From: DATGUP01 sp035301265
Lineage (GTDB): Bacteria; Bacillota; Bacilli; Bacillales; Amphibacillaceae
Assembly: GCA_035301265.1 (NCBI GenBank)
Contig: DATGUP010000007.1
Location: 1-64,000, forward strand
DNA length: 64,000 nt
Direction of reading: 5' to 3'
Part shown: positions 7,861 through 17,156 of the stretch, one piece after another
Layout: every line of letters starts with the position of its first letter
Numbering within the stretch: the first letter of the stretch is position 1
The notes under the pieces: model-generated
The model's database searches: none
What the model saw: the letters and a program-made list of their open reading frames with translations, nothing else
What the model was told of the DNA's origin: nothing
Made by a program: the position numbers and the translations under genes

Positions 7861-9906
7861 TCATTTGTTTTTATCATCTTCGGTAGACGATTCTGCATCT
7901 GTTTGCTCCGGCTGTTCTTTCCGTTCTTCTTTTTCCCTTTTCAACTTTTCCTCGGCGCGTCGCTTTGCTTCTTCAAACGATTCAGGTTCTATATCTTCGT
8001 CCGTTTTAGATTTAATATTCACTTTGACATCTTCATAAGCTGACGGTTCTGATGTTGTATCGTCACTATCGTCTTCTTCCTCTGGTAGAACGCCGTGTTC
8101 GAATAGCGAGCGGATCTGTTTGGCATCTAATGTTTCCACTTCAAGCAGCGTCTGAGCAATCAATTCTAGCTTATCTTTATGTTCTGTCAGAATGGTTTTC
8201 GCACGGTCGTAACAATAGTTGATAAAGTTTTGGACTTCTGTATCAATTTCATAAGCAATTTTATCACTGTAGTTCGGATCACTTTGAATGTCTCGTCCGA
8301 GGAATACCTCTCCGCTGCCGCCGTTGAATTGTAGCGGGCCGATTTTATCGCTCATACCGTATTCGGTTACCATCTTGCGAGCAATAGCAGTCGCGCGTTC
8401 AAAGTCATTGGAGGCGCCGGTGCTCACCTCACCAAAAATAATCTCCTCAGCGACACGACCGCCTAAAAGGCCCGTGATCTTATCAAAGAGCTCTGGTTTG
8501 GTCATGAAGTAGCGATCTTCTTTTGGCAGCATAACGGCATAGCCACCCGCCTGACCGCGGGGGACAATCGTCACTTTATGAACGGTATCCGCATCGTCTA
8601 GAACCATGCCGATGATCGTATGGCCGCTTTCGTGGTATGCTACAATATTCCGTTCTTTTTCTGAAATTACCCGGCTTTTCTTCGCAGGTCCGGCGATAAC
8701 TCTGTCAATCGCTTCATCGACATCGAGCATATCGATTTTTTTCTTGTCTGCTCTAGCTGCCACAAGCGCCGCTTCGTTCAATAAGTTTTCCAAATCGGCA
8801 CCGGAAAAACCGGGCGTGCGCATTGCGATTGTTTTTAAATCAACTGTATCATCGAGGGGTTTATCTTTAGCGTGTACTTTGAGCACTTGCTGACGCCCTC
8901 TGACATCCGGGCGATTAACTGGAATCTGCCGGTCAAAACGGCCTGGACGTAAAAGAGCTGGGTCCAAAATGTCCGGACGGTTTGTAGCTGCGATAATAAT
9001 GATACCTTCGTTAGCCCCAAAACCATCCATCTCCACGAGCAATTGGTTCAAAGTCTGCTCCCGTTCATCATGGCCTCCTCCGAGACCGGCACCGCGCTGA
9101 CGACCGACCGCATCGATTTCATCAATGAAAATGATACACGGTGAATTTTTCTTAGCATTTTCGAACAAATCACGCACACGAGAGGCTCCGACACCAACAA
9201 ACATCTCAACAAAGTCCGAGCCACTGATTGAGAAGAATGGTGTCCCCGCTTCACCAGCAACCGCGCGAGCAAGAAGTGTCTTACCCGTTCCCGGCGGCCC
9301 TACAAGAAGCACGCCTTTAGGAATACGAGCCCCTAAGCTGGCAAATTTGCGCGGATCTTTCAAGAATTCAACAACTTCGACAAGCTCCTGCTTTTCTTCG
9401 TCGGCTCCTGCCACATCTTCAAAGCGGACTTTTTTCTTATTATCCTCACTGTACATCTTCGCCTTGCTCTTACCAAAATTCATGACGCGGCCACCGCCGC
9501 CACCTTGAGCTTGGCTTAAAATAAAGAAGAAGATCAATCCGATGATTAAAAATGGAATCATCGTCGTAAGCAGTGTGACAAATCCGCTTGGCTGTTCCTC
9601 TTCTTCGACATGAAGTATGCTTTGTTCTAACGCCTGTTCTGTAATATCGGCAATGATTTCCGTATTATCGGGTGTTTGTGCCACAAACGGCTCATCGTTT
9701 TTGGCTAGCACACCTTTATATCGCATGATGCCATGAGATGGCTGCATTGTCATTTCTTTGATTTCGCCATTATTTAAAGCATCCAAAAATTGCTGTACGT
9801 CTAATTCTTCAGCTTGATCATTCTGCCCTCTTAATAAACTTAAAATACCGATAATCACAAGGAATATAAGTAAATAAAAGAGCGCATTGCGAAATATTCG
9901 ATTCAT
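7861..9906 (-). CDS. ftsH: ATP-dependent membrane zinc protease FtsH
   Basis: Membrane-bound AAA+ protease that degrades regulatory and misfolded membrane proteins; needed for sporulation in B. subtilis. Order: transmembrane helix (residues 7-24), extracytoplasmic loop, second helix (about 110-130), Walker A GPPGTGKT, Walker B IIFIDEID, the AAA second region of homology, and the zinc site HESGH. The C-terminal tail of about 70 residues is highly charged and acidic. The 681-residue length is slightly above B. subtilis FtsH because of this tail. The start has a strong GGGAGGAGG. Confidence 0.98.
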   Translation of the reverse strand: MNRIFRNALFYLLIFLVIIGILSLLRGQNDQAEELDVQQFLDALNNGEIKEMTMQPSHGIMRYKGVLAKNDEPFVAQTPDNTEIIADITEQALEQSILHVEEEEQPSGFVTLLTTMIPFLIIGLIFFFILSQAQGGGGGRVMNFGKSKAKMYSEDNKKKVRFEDVAGADEEKQELVEVVEFLKDPRKFASLGARIPKGVLLVGPPGTGKTLLARAVAGEAGTPFFSISGSDFVEMFVGVGASRVRDLFENAKKNSPCIIFIDEIDAVGRQRGAGLGGGHDEREQTLNQLLVEMDGFGANEGIIIIAATNRPDILDPALLRPGRFDRQIPVNRPDVRGRQQVLKVHAKDKPLDDTVDLKTIAMRTPGFSGADLENLLNEAALVAARADKKKIDMLDVDEAIDRVIAGPAKKSRVISEKERNIVAYHESGHTIIGMVLDDADTVHKVTIVPRGQAGGYAVMLPKEDRYFMTKPELFDKITGLLGGRVAEEIIFGEVSTGASNDFERATAIARKMVTEYGMSDKIGPLQFNGGSGEVFLGRDIQSDPNYSDKIAYEIDTEVQNFINYCYDRAKTILTEHKDKLELIAQTLLEVETLDAKQIRSLFEHGVLPEEEDDSDDTTSEPSAYEDVKVNIKSKTDEDIEPESFEEAKRRAEEKLKREKEERKEQPEQTDAESSTEDDKNK

Positions 9907-9942
9907 TGCTTACCTCCTCCCAAGCGGGAAAAACTATAATAC

Positions 9943-9972
9943 ATAGTACCATAGTAAAAAGTTTTTACACAA
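9943..9972 (-). promoter_or_regulatory. possible ftsH promoter with extended -10
   Basis: Minus strand: TTGTGT (9967-9972), 18 bases, then TACTAT (9943-9948) preceded by TGG, giving an extended -10. It lies in the 142-base gap between hprT and ftsH. Confidence 0.5.
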
Positions 9973-10048
9973 CTAATTTTGCTTATTTATCTTTATTGTT
10001 AAATTGCCCATTATATTATAAAGAATCATACCTCAGTATAAATCCGAT

Positions 10049-10597
10049 TTAGCCTTCATCTCCGCCGTAAATTTCCGGTTTCAAAATACCGATATACGGG
10101 AGGTTACGGTATTTTTCCTGATAGTCCAACCCATAGCCGACGACAAATTCATTCGGCACCTCAAAACCGACAATGTCCGCTTTGATATGCGCATTTCTTC
10201 CGGCCGGCTTATCCAACAATGTGACAATCTTGACCGACTTTGCTTTTCTGTATTTAAATAAATCAACTAAATAGCTCAGTGTCAAACCGCTATCGATAAT
10301 ATCCTCGATGATGAGTAAATCGCGACCTTCCACTTTCGTATCCAAATCCTTAACGATTTTTACTTCCCCAGATGAACGCATTTGATCACCGTAGCTGGAC
10401 ACATCCATAAAATCCATTTCCAGATGGATTTCGGTATAACGTAAAACATCCGCCATAAACGGAAGCGCACCTTTCAACACTCCGATGGCGAGCGGAAACC
10501 TTCCATCGTATTCCTCTGTCAGCTGTTTGCCGATTTCGGCACATTTAGCGGTGATTTCCTCCTGCGTAATTAAAATTTTTTCAATATCGTTATGCAT
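10049..10597 (-). CDS. hprT: hypoxanthine phosphoribosyltransferase
   Basis: Salvages hypoxanthine and guanine with PRPP. The PRPP-binding motif reads LLIIEDIIDSGLTL, and the substrate region FVVGYGLDYQEKYRNLPYIG is typical. The 182-residue length is normal. The ATG has AGGAGG 7 bases upstream and directly follows the tilS stop, so the two are co-transcribed; in B. subtilis TilS and HprT also act together on ftsH expression. Confidence 0.96.
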   Translation of the reverse strand: MHNDIEKILITQEEITAKCAEIGKQLTEEYDGRFPLAIGVLKGALPFMADVLRYTEIHLEMDFMDVSSYGDQMRSSGEVKIVKDLDTKVEGRDLLIIEDIIDSGLTLSYLVDLFKYRKAKSVKIVTLLDKPAGRNAHIKADIVGFEVPNEFVVGYGLDYQEKYRNLPYIGILKPEIYGGDEG

Positions 10598-12004
10598 TTA
10601 TTTTCCTCCTGTTTCATTGCCCTTGTTCAATCGTAGTCGAATGTAACATTCGCCCGCTTCGCCACGTAAATACGGGCCTTTGCGCAAACCGACAAGCCAT
10701 AAAATCTTTCCGCTGTCATCGACAACAAGCGGCCATTCATCCCGTTTTTCCGGCGGAATTTTCGCATCGATGAAGATATCTTTAATCTTTTTGTGACCGC
10801 CTAACCCCGCTAGACGCATACGGTCGCCGCTTCTTCGGGACCGAACATGAAGGGGCAGCGCAACCGCGCTTTGATCGCATACATATGTATACCTATCCTC
10901 TGCATCGGGATATTGAGTAAAATGTGCATTAAGTTCCCACCCGTTCGGCAACACTAAATGATCAGGTATATTTATCGTGAAATGGAATGGTGCCATTTGT
11001 CGTATGCCCGTGTGGAAACGAAGCAGAAGTTTTCCATATGATTTACTCACATTTAAACCATTAGGGAAATCAATCCGGGCGTTGCTTTTGTCATTGTTCA
11101 TCAGTGAAAAAAACTGTTCTTCATGGATATAGCTTAAGTTATTAGGTAAATCATCGTATAGATAGTTCAATATTAGATGATAGGCACGCCTTTGTAAAGC
11201 GATCGGATACGACTGGAAACGATCGATATCACACGTCGCCTGAGGTGGGTTTTTACTAAATGTGACGATTTCTGCCACCATCCGTTCAGCTCCCTGTTCG
11301 ATGTATTGTTCATCCGCTTGGAGGATTTCACTTAAACGTTGTGCATTCTTATGTATGTGGGGATTTTTTTCTTTGAATAATGGCAAAATATTTTGCCGGA
11401 AATCGTTCCGCATATAGTTTGTCTGCATATTTGAAGGATCTAGACGGGGCGTGATAGCATGGCGGTTGCAATATTGCATTAAGTCTTCTTTCGTCACACA
11501 AAGAAACGGGCGAATAATATATCCACCGGAAAAGGCACGTTTGACAGGGATACCGGAAAATGCACGCGGATTAGCCGTACGAACAAAATTCATAAGCATC
11601 GTTTCGACTTGATCATCGCCGTGATGACCAAGTGCCAAAAAATCCGCCTGCAAACGCCTCATTTGTTCCGCAAAAAAACGGTAGCGCTTTTCACGAGCCG
11701 CAACCTGCGTTCCCAGCCGCTTTTTTTGTTGATATCCGGGAACATCGAGCGACGTTCCAATAAACGGAATGTTCCATTGATTACAGATCGACTCCACATA
11801 ACGGAGATCTTCCAAAGACTCCGTTCCTCGCAACTGATGATCCACGGACAAAGCGATGAGCCGTAAATTCCACTCTGAACGAAGCGAATGCATAAAGTGT
11901 AGCAACGCCATGGAATCCGGTCCACCGGATACTGCAACAAGCACTGTCGCGTGGTCGATAAGCAATTGATGTTGTTTAATAAACGACTTGACTTTCGCTT
12001 CCAT
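10598..12004 (-). CDS. tilS: tRNA(Ile)-lysidine synthetase
   Basis: Attaches lysine to C34 of the CAU-anticodon tRNA-Ile, changing it to read AUA. The PP-loop motif is VAVSGGPDSMALL near residue 25, with ALGHHGDDQVETMLMNF further on; the C-terminal third is the substrate-binding TilS C domain with the conserved RRSGDRMRL and KIKDIFIDAKIPPEKR. The length of 468 is normal for Bacilli. An ATG start with only a weak ribosome site. Confidence 0.96.
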   Translation of the reverse strand: MEAKVKSFIKQHQLLIDHATVLVAVSGGPDSMALLHFMHSLRSEWNLRLIALSVDHQLRGTESLEDLRYVESICNQWNIPFIGTSLDVPGYQQKKRLGTQVAAREKRYRFFAEQMRRLQADFLALGHHGDDQVETMLMNFVRTANPRAFSGIPVKRAFSGGYIIRPFLCVTKEDLMQYCNRHAITPRLDPSNMQTNYMRNDFRQNILPLFKEKNPHIHKNAQRLSEILQADEQYIEQGAERMVAEIVTFSKNPPQATCDIDRFQSYPIALQRRAYHLILNYLYDDLPNNLSYIHEEQFFSLMNNDKSNARIDFPNGLNVSKSYGKLLLRFHTGIRQMAPFHFTINIPDHLVLPNGWELNAHFTQYPDAEDRYTYVCDQSAVALPLHVRSRRSGDRMRLAGLGGHKKIKDIFIDAKIPPEKRDEWPLVVDDSGKILWLVGLRKGPYLRGEAGECYIRLRLNKGNETGGK

Positions 12005-12092
12005 TCAATCGTCATCCCTGCTATACATAGATATGAATATATGTCTCATCTTATCATATCTTGTTCGTTCAAAAAATCAAAGAACTTGATCA

Positions 12093-13025
12093 TCACGCTA
12101 ACAGCAAAGAAATGAGATAAAAAATCAACGCCATGAGCGAAACAACCCCGCTTTCGACCAACATAAGCTGTGTGGAATGATATCTCTGTCGAACGTTTCT
12201 TCTGTTATTCGGCCGTAGATGATCGAGAATCTGGATGATATCACGCTTCATTTCAGCACTTGACAAATAGTCGCCTCGGATCGCCTTTTTGAGCGGTTTA
12301 CGGTATCGTTGCAAAATGCGCGCATGATTAATTTTTTGCTCCAAGGTTAACTGTGGGCGCGTCCCCTTAGCAAAACGCTTAGGGTATGCAATATCTAAAC
12401 AAACCATCACGAAGGCAAACAAATCATAGCCCGGTTCAGCTCTTCTTGAGCCCATCTCCCAATAACCACGATCAAAAAACTCGGTATATTCTTTAATAGA
12501 CCGGCCGATTTGCGTCGTTCCACCCACATCAACCCACCGTATACGGATGGGGGAATGTACAACGAGCAAGTTGTCTGTCTTTAAATCCCCAAACACCCAG
12601 CCGTTTTGATGAAGTTGTTCCAAGTCGTCGAGCAATTGGAGCATGAAAACACCTAGCCACACATCGCCTCTTTTTTTGATAAATGATCGTATGCTCTCAC
12701 CGCGCAAATATTCCATAACATAAAATGCATACACCATACCGTTTGGAGCTTCCCAATCATCCACATCCATTAAATAAGGTCCAAGACGTGCGCCTTGGAC
12801 CTTTGCAAATGACTTGAGGACGTTGACCTCCATAGTCATGGAAGTATTTTTTTCACTAATCTTTAGCGCTGCTTGTTTTCCGTTTGCTTCACATAAATAG
12901 ACAGAACCAATGGCGCCGCTACCAAGCTTTTGCTTAATCCGCCATGTTCGATTATGCCATTTGCCCGTTATTTCTACACCGGGTTGTACAACAACATCAA
13001 GCTTCTTCGACATCAGATTCTTCAT
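12093..13025 (-). CDS. yabT: membrane-anchored serine/threonine protein kinase (YabT-like)
   Basis: A Hanks-type kinase. It shows a glycine loop LGSGAIGSVYL, an ATP lysine in AALKI, the hinge VMEYLRGESIR and a catalytic loop DLKTDNLLV that follows WVFG, so the usual HRD histidine is replaced by Gly (GDLKTDN). The last 25 residues form a single transmembrane segment, as in B. subtilis YabT, a sporulation kinase that is activated by DNA and phosphorylates RecA (known of the family). The metal-binding DFG position reads DVGG. The start follows GAGGAG by 8 bases and overlaps yabS by 29 bases. Confidence 0.88.
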   Translation of the reverse strand: MKNLMSKKLDVVVQPGVEITGKWHNRTWRIKQKLGSGAIGSVYLCEANGKQAALKISEKNTSMTMEVNVLKSFAKVQGARLGPYLMDVDDWEAPNGMVYAFYVMEYLRGESIRSFIKKRGDVWLGVFMLQLLDDLEQLHQNGWVFGDLKTDNLLVVHSPIRIRWVDVGGTTQIGRSIKEYTEFFDRGYWEMGSRRAEPGYDLFAFVMVCLDIAYPKRFAKGTRPQLTLEQKINHARILQRYRKPLKKAIRGDYLSSAEMKRDIIQILDHLRPNNRRNVRQRYHSTQLMLVESGVVSLMALIFYLISLLLA

Positions 13026-13725
13026 GCTTGAATCTCCTCAACAAACTCTTCTTGCCAAAGGCATGCATCGCTTCTTTTATAGCTGGCCCTGTCGGCGTAA
13101 TACCGCCTGAAGTTAATTTAGGAAACAAGTGAGAGATAGATTCCAGTTTCGGTGACCAGTCTAACACTTCTTGCAAATCTTTTCGTTTGCCTGGGAAACG
13201 AAATATGGAAAAACGGTTCCGACCAATGCGCGCATTTAGACTAATGGATAAGTCGATCAATGCTTCTTTGACCATCGGCAGTTTGTCGTGCATACTGGCA
13301 CTTGTATCGACAAGCACGAGCACTTCTAAATCACACGTCTCACCCATGTCTTCTACAACTTCCATAATTTCACCGCGTTTGTCTGGATCCAAATCTTCCA
13401 TCGTTTGCTCCGGACCGAGAATCTGCTTCAATTCCTGATTGACAAATCCTTGTAGTGTCTGGGTCATCGCTTGTTTAGTCACCATTTGTACCGTTTGCGG
13501 GAGAGCCTCTCTGTAGACAATCTGGCTGACACCACCACCGGAGAGAGCGATTTCCTCCACTTCATCCAAACCTGCTGATTCCTCTGTTTCATCATCAAGA
13601 ATTCCGATGACGTTTACGGTAATCCCTTGCTGAAAGGCGAGCGCTGCTGTTGCTGCTGGATCTTCACCTTTATTGGAGCACCCGTCTGTAATCAATAAAA
13701 TTTGTTTCAGCGTCCCTTTTTTCAC
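12997..13725 (-). CDS. yabS: von Willebrand factor A domain protein (YabS-like)
   Basis: Contains two VWA-like segments, one at the N-terminus (LLITDGCSNKGED) and a second with the metal-site motif DTSASMHDK in the middle. Function is unproven; the gene is sporulation-associated in B. subtilis. The open frame starts upstream, but a 10-base match to the 16S 3' end (GGAGGTGATC) lies just before a GTG at 13725, encoding MKKGTLKQ, which I take as the start. This gives about 242 residues. It follows spoIIE and overlaps the kinase gene. Confidence 0.85.
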   Translation of the reverse strand: MKKGTLKQILLITDGCSNKGEDPAATAALAFQQGITVNVIGILDDETEESAGLDEVEEIALSGGGVSQIVYREALPQTVQMVTKQAMTQTLQGFVNQELKQILGPEQTMEDLDPDKRGEIMEVVEDMGETCDLEVLVLVDTSASMHDKLPMVKEALIDLSISLNARIGRNRFSIFRFPGKRKDLQEVLDWSPKLESISHLFPKLTSGGITPTGPAIKEAMHAFGKKSLLRRFKHEESDVEEA

Positions 13726-13807
13726 ACGATCACCTCCAAATATTTCCATTACCAGCATCGCCATTGTATAAGGAAAATATACAACCTATTGGAGGCAAAC
13801 GGGTGCG

Positions 13808-16258
13808 TTACTGAGCTTTTTCCTCACGAACGGGAATAGAGGTCCACTCGGGGATGTTTTTCATCACTTTAGCTACAAGGACGGTCATATCGTCAATAAT
13901 ATCACCATTTCGCGTACGGATCACTTCTTCTAGCAACAGATCAGCAATCTCTTGCGGCTCATCGGTTTCCATCGCACGAATTTTCCGCTTAAGCCAGATA
14001 TCCGTATTTTCAACGTGTTTTGGCCCATCAAAAATGCCATCGCTCATCATGATCAACAAATCTTCTGACTGCAGTTGTTCATTGACGATATCCACATCAA
14101 CTTCCTCAATAATACCCATCGGCAAATTGCTCGCTTCCACTTTTAATACATCGCCACCCCTTCGAATGAAACTCGGTGTAGAGCCAATCTTCAAAAAATT
14201 AACGAGCGCGTTATGCAAGTTGATAATTGCCAAATCTAACGTGGCATACATCTCATCTGTTGTGCGCAGCGCCAAAATAGAATTGATCGTTTTAATCGCC
14301 ACCTTTTCTGGAATACCCGTTTGCAAAATTTGCTCTAAAAGTCTTAAGGTTTCCTCGCTTTCTTCGCGAGCACGTGCTCCGTTTCCCATCCCGTCACTTA
14401 TGGCCATGGCATATTTACCTTGGCCGAGTTCAATCGTCGTAAAACTATCACCAGAAATCAGTCCTCCACCCTTAGCAGCATTCGCCATACCCGTTTTAAC
14501 AATATAATCTTTCGCTGAACCGAAAGCAAAAAAAGCATAACCATTCGGAAACGGTGAAATATCCGCCTGTTTCACGACGATCGTCTCCCCTAAAATATCC
14601 GAAAGCATCGGCGCAATAACCTTGGGTCCTTCCCCATGATACTCATAAAACGAAAGAGTCATTTCGATGTCGATATTGCCTTTTTCCAATCGGAAAATAT
14701 CCAGCTTTTCCAGTTCAATCCCGACTTGCTGTAATGCTTGAGTAATTTGTATTTCCTGTTTTTCATGATGTTGCCGTTCTTTTAAAATCTCTTTGGAAAA
14801 ATCTTCCATAACCTCTGAAACGCCTTGCAGCTGATCGGCGACAAAACGTTTGCTTTCAGTGACTTGTTTTTTCAATTTTTGATTTGCTTCAAAAAAGGAA
14901 AGTTCTTCTTTGACCGTATTGATAACCTTTTTAGACTTAACACAATGATTTTCAAAGGCCCGTCGAAGTTGTGAAGTCGGCTCGTCGTTTTCCGCCAGCT
15001 CATCTTTCAAGTTCGCCATCAAATCATACGTTTTATCGAATTGTTGTCGCCAACACCGTTCTTTCATAAAACAAGTCTGGCATGTGCTTTTGGTCACTTG
15101 GCTTAAAAAATAGTCGGTTTCTTTATGCTTCGCTTCTTCATCTGCCACGTCATTTTCATAACCGGAGAAGCTTTTTGATAACGCTCCGAAAACATCGGAA
15201 AACTGTTCGACACGCCGGGCGGTCACATGGCGTATTTTCTGCAAGTATTGCTCTTGTTCATCGGTATACTCTACTGTTCCCGGAATATAACGGGATAATT
15301 TTTTAAACCAATTTGCAGGTGTAAACAGAAACAAACCAATAGCCAAAACCGACTCAACAAGAGACGGAATAAGCACTGTCGTATCTCCATAGATCCCAAC
15401 GAGAAACGTCCCGACTAAAAGACCAGCACCCACCCCTATCTTTCTTCCTTCTTTCAACAAGCCGCTTAAAAGACCGGAAAAAGCGAGCAAGCTCATTTGA
15501 TAGAGATTCGCCACATTCGCCAAAGACAAAATCAGACCGGCCACAACACCGACCGTTGAACCAATCGCCGCTCCGCCAACATAGGCGAGCACGAGAACAA
15601 CATAACGCGAAAACACTTGCTCCAGTGCGGCGCCGTATACTTGCCAGCCGATTGTTCCGGTTAAAATCGAGGCGATCAAGATAATCATGCAAACAATTTC
15701 TTCATTTTTTAAGACTGGATTATATTTTTTTTGTGCTAATAGTGGCATACTCTGCATAAAAATCAGTACTAATACAACACCCAACACCCCTTCAACGGAA
15801 AGAAGCATCCATTCGTACGCAGTCAACTGACCCGTTACTGAATAAACGAACAAGCGCGGTGCTGCGGTCGCAAGAAAAACGAATAACGGTATCTGTACAT
15901 GCCGATACTCAGTCTGTTTAAACACGCTTACAAGAAGGATGAATACAATCAATGCTAATATCGTAAAAAGACTGTGGATTGGTGAATAAGTGAGTGACCC
16001 TAATCCAATAGCGAGCATTACTTTAGGGGCTTTGCTCCTATACACCGCCCAAATCGTTGCCAAAAAAGCTATAGCAAAAGGGGACACCGCTGACAATATG
16101 ACCGCTCGTCCTAATAAAAAACCGATAACAACAAAAAGAAGCCCTTTATCAAGCAGAATCGCTTTTACCCTTCCGCTTGTCTTTCGGCGAAACTTTGTCC
16201 ATGAGACGGGGATTTTCGCGTTTCTTTTCGTTTCTCCTCTGAGCAATGAATCGATCAT
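13808..16258 (-). CDS. spoIIE: stage II sporulation protein E, PP2C phosphatase
   Basis: Membrane phosphatase that dephosphorylates SpoIIAA to release sigma-F in the forespore and also takes part in polar septation. The N-terminal 330 residues contain about ten hydrophobic helices, the middle (330-580) is the oligomerising and FtsZ-interacting region with a cysteine pair set (CQTCFMKERC), and the C-terminal third is a PP2C domain with SDGMGNG, MMSDGIFDG and DDMTVLVAKV. The 816-residue length matches B. subtilis (827). The ATG has AAGGAG 8 bases upstream. Confidence 0.97.
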   Translation of the reverse strand: MIDSLLRGETKRNAKIPVSWTKFRRKTSGRVKAILLDKGLLFVVIGFLLGRAVILSAVSPFAIAFLATIWAVYRSKAPKVMLAIGLGSLTYSPIHSLFTILALIVFILLVSVFKQTEYRHVQIPLFVFLATAAPRLFVYSVTGQLTAYEWMLLSVEGVLGVVLVLIFMQSMPLLAQKKYNPVLKNEEIVCMIILIASILTGTIGWQVYGAALEQVFSRYVVLVLAYVGGAAIGSTVGVVAGLILSLANVANLYQMSLLAFSGLLSGLLKEGRKIGVGAGLLVGTFLVGIYGDTTVLIPSLVESVLAIGLFLFTPANWFKKLSRYIPGTVEYTDEQEQYLQKIRHVTARRVEQFSDVFGALSKSFSGYENDVADEEAKHKETDYFLSQVTKSTCQTCFMKERCWRQQFDKTYDLMANLKDELAENDEPTSQLRRAFENHCVKSKKVINTVKEELSFFEANQKLKKQVTESKRFVADQLQGVSEVMEDFSKEILKERQHHEKQEIQITQALQQVGIELEKLDIFRLEKGNIDIEMTLSFYEYHGEGPKVIAPMLSDILGETIVVKQADISPFPNGYAFFAFGSAKDYIVKTGMANAAKGGGLISGDSFTTIELGQGKYAMAISDGMGNGARAREESEETLRLLEQILQTGIPEKVAIKTINSILALRTTDEMYATLDLAIINLHNALVNFLKIGSTPSFIRRGGDVLKVEASNLPMGIIEEVDVDIVNEQLQSEDLLIMMSDGIFDGPKHVENTDIWLKRKIRAMETDEPQEIADLLLEEVIRTRNGDIIDDMTVLVAKVMKNIPEWTSIPVREEKAQ

Positions 16259-16291
16259 TTAAACACTCCTTATCCCTTATCATTTGATCGC

Positions 16292-16360
16292 TATTAAACC
16301 ATAAATGGGGAGTTTTTTTTGTCAAAACGAGTGGACAAGATAAAAAAATCGTTCGACGGC
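16292..16360 (-). promoter_or_regulatory. spoIIE promoter with Spo0A boxes and 21-base spacer
   Basis: Minus strand -35 TTGACA (16320-16325) and -10 TTTAAT (16293-16298) are 21 bases apart, the unusual spacing known for Spo0A-dependent sigma-A promoters such as spoIIE and spoIIG. A perfect 0A box, TTTGTCAAA, covers the -35 (plus strand 16318-16326). Weaker box-like matches lie at 16332-16340 and 16352-16360. Confidence 0.8.
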
Positions 16361-16414
16361 TTTCATACGTGATGAACGATTTTCCGCATTAAGTCGGATA
16401 TTTTGGAATACCTA

Positions 16415-16443
16415 TTGACACGACAAATATCCTGTTGTATTAT
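16415..16443 (+). promoter_or_regulatory. promoter of tRNA-Met
   Basis: TTGACA (16415-16420), 17 bases, TATTAT (16438-16443), ending 18 bases before the tRNA. Confidence 0.88.
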
Positions 16444-16461
16444 ATCTTCTGTGACTGATTA

Positions 16462-16535
16462 GGCGGTGTAGCTCAGCTGGCGAGAGCGTACGGTTCATAC
16501 CCGTGAGGTCGGGGGTTCGAATCCCTCCACCGCTA
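16462..16535 (+). tRNA. tRNA-Met (CAT)
   Basis: A complete cloverleaf with acceptor GGCGGTG/CACCGCT, D-arm, anticodon loop TTCATAC (anticodon CAT) and T-loop TTCGAAT. The first acceptor pair is G-U, and it closely resembles the elongator tRNA-Met of the B. subtilis trnSL locus at the same position. The CCA end is not encoded (TTT follows the discriminator A), so nucleotidyltransferase must add it. It is transcribed against its neighbours. Confidence 0.97.
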
Positions 16536-16555
16536 TTTAAATTCTGATGATTAAC

Positions 16556-16600
16556 GTAAAAAAGCAGGTATCGCAAAATGCGCGATACCTGCTTTCATTA
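16556..16600. terminator. bidirectional terminator between tRNA-Met and yabR
   Basis: A perfect 12-bp stem, AGCAGGTATCGC with its complement (16562-16573, 16581-16592). T-rich sequence follows on both sides: TTTCATTATTTT on plus and TTTTTT on minus. It serves the convergent tRNA and yabR. Confidence 0.92.
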
Positions 16601-16640
16601 TTTTATCGCATGATGGAGCAACGTTCATAGACAGCAACTG

Positions 16641-17012
16641 CTACCCTCGTTTAGCACCTCGACCTCCACGCCGGGATTCGGTATGCTTTTTCAAAGAGGC
16701 TAAACGATCTTCAGAATCTTTGAGGAACCGGTTCATCTTAGCTTCAAATGACTCATCCCGCCTCCGCCGTGCTGGTCTATCCGTTGCTTTTCGAATCGAC
16801 AAACCGATTTTACCATCCTTTTCGACATTAATCACTTTCACTTTAACTTCATCACCAATCGAAAGATAATCATTAATGTCCTTTACATAGTTATCGGCAA
16901 CCTCACTGATATGAACGAGTCCGGTTGGACCTTTCTCCAGTTCGACAAACGCTCCAAAGTGCGTAATACCGGTTACCTTTCCTTGCAGTTTGCTGCCTAC
17001 TTCAATCGACAT
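16641..17012 (-). CDS. yabR: S1 RNA-binding domain protein (YabR)
   Basis: One S1 domain fills residues 1-75 (GKVTGITHFGAFVEL, GLVHISEVA, KVKVINVEKDGKIGLSIRKA), followed by a basic tail ending RRGGRGAKRG. It resembles a general-stress S1 protein (GSP13) and polynucleotide phosphorylase's S1 domain; a role in translation or RNA binding is inferred. It lies next to divIC, as in B. subtilis. Confidence 0.92.
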   Translation of the reverse strand: MSIEVGSKLQGKVTGITHFGAFVELEKGPTGLVHISEVADNYVKDINDYLSIGDEVKVKVINVEKDGKIGLSIRKATDRPARRRRDESFEAKMNRFLKDSEDRLASLKKHTESRRGGRGAKRG

Positions 17013-17156
17013 AAAAAAAATGCTCCTCCTTAAAAATTTTAACCAATGGACCTGCCGTTTGCCAGAAGTGAAAAAATATTTTCATTTCCGAGCATATCGT
17101 GGCATGGTAATTAATTTCATATACATTTATATTATAGTCTTGATTATGAAAGCGTG

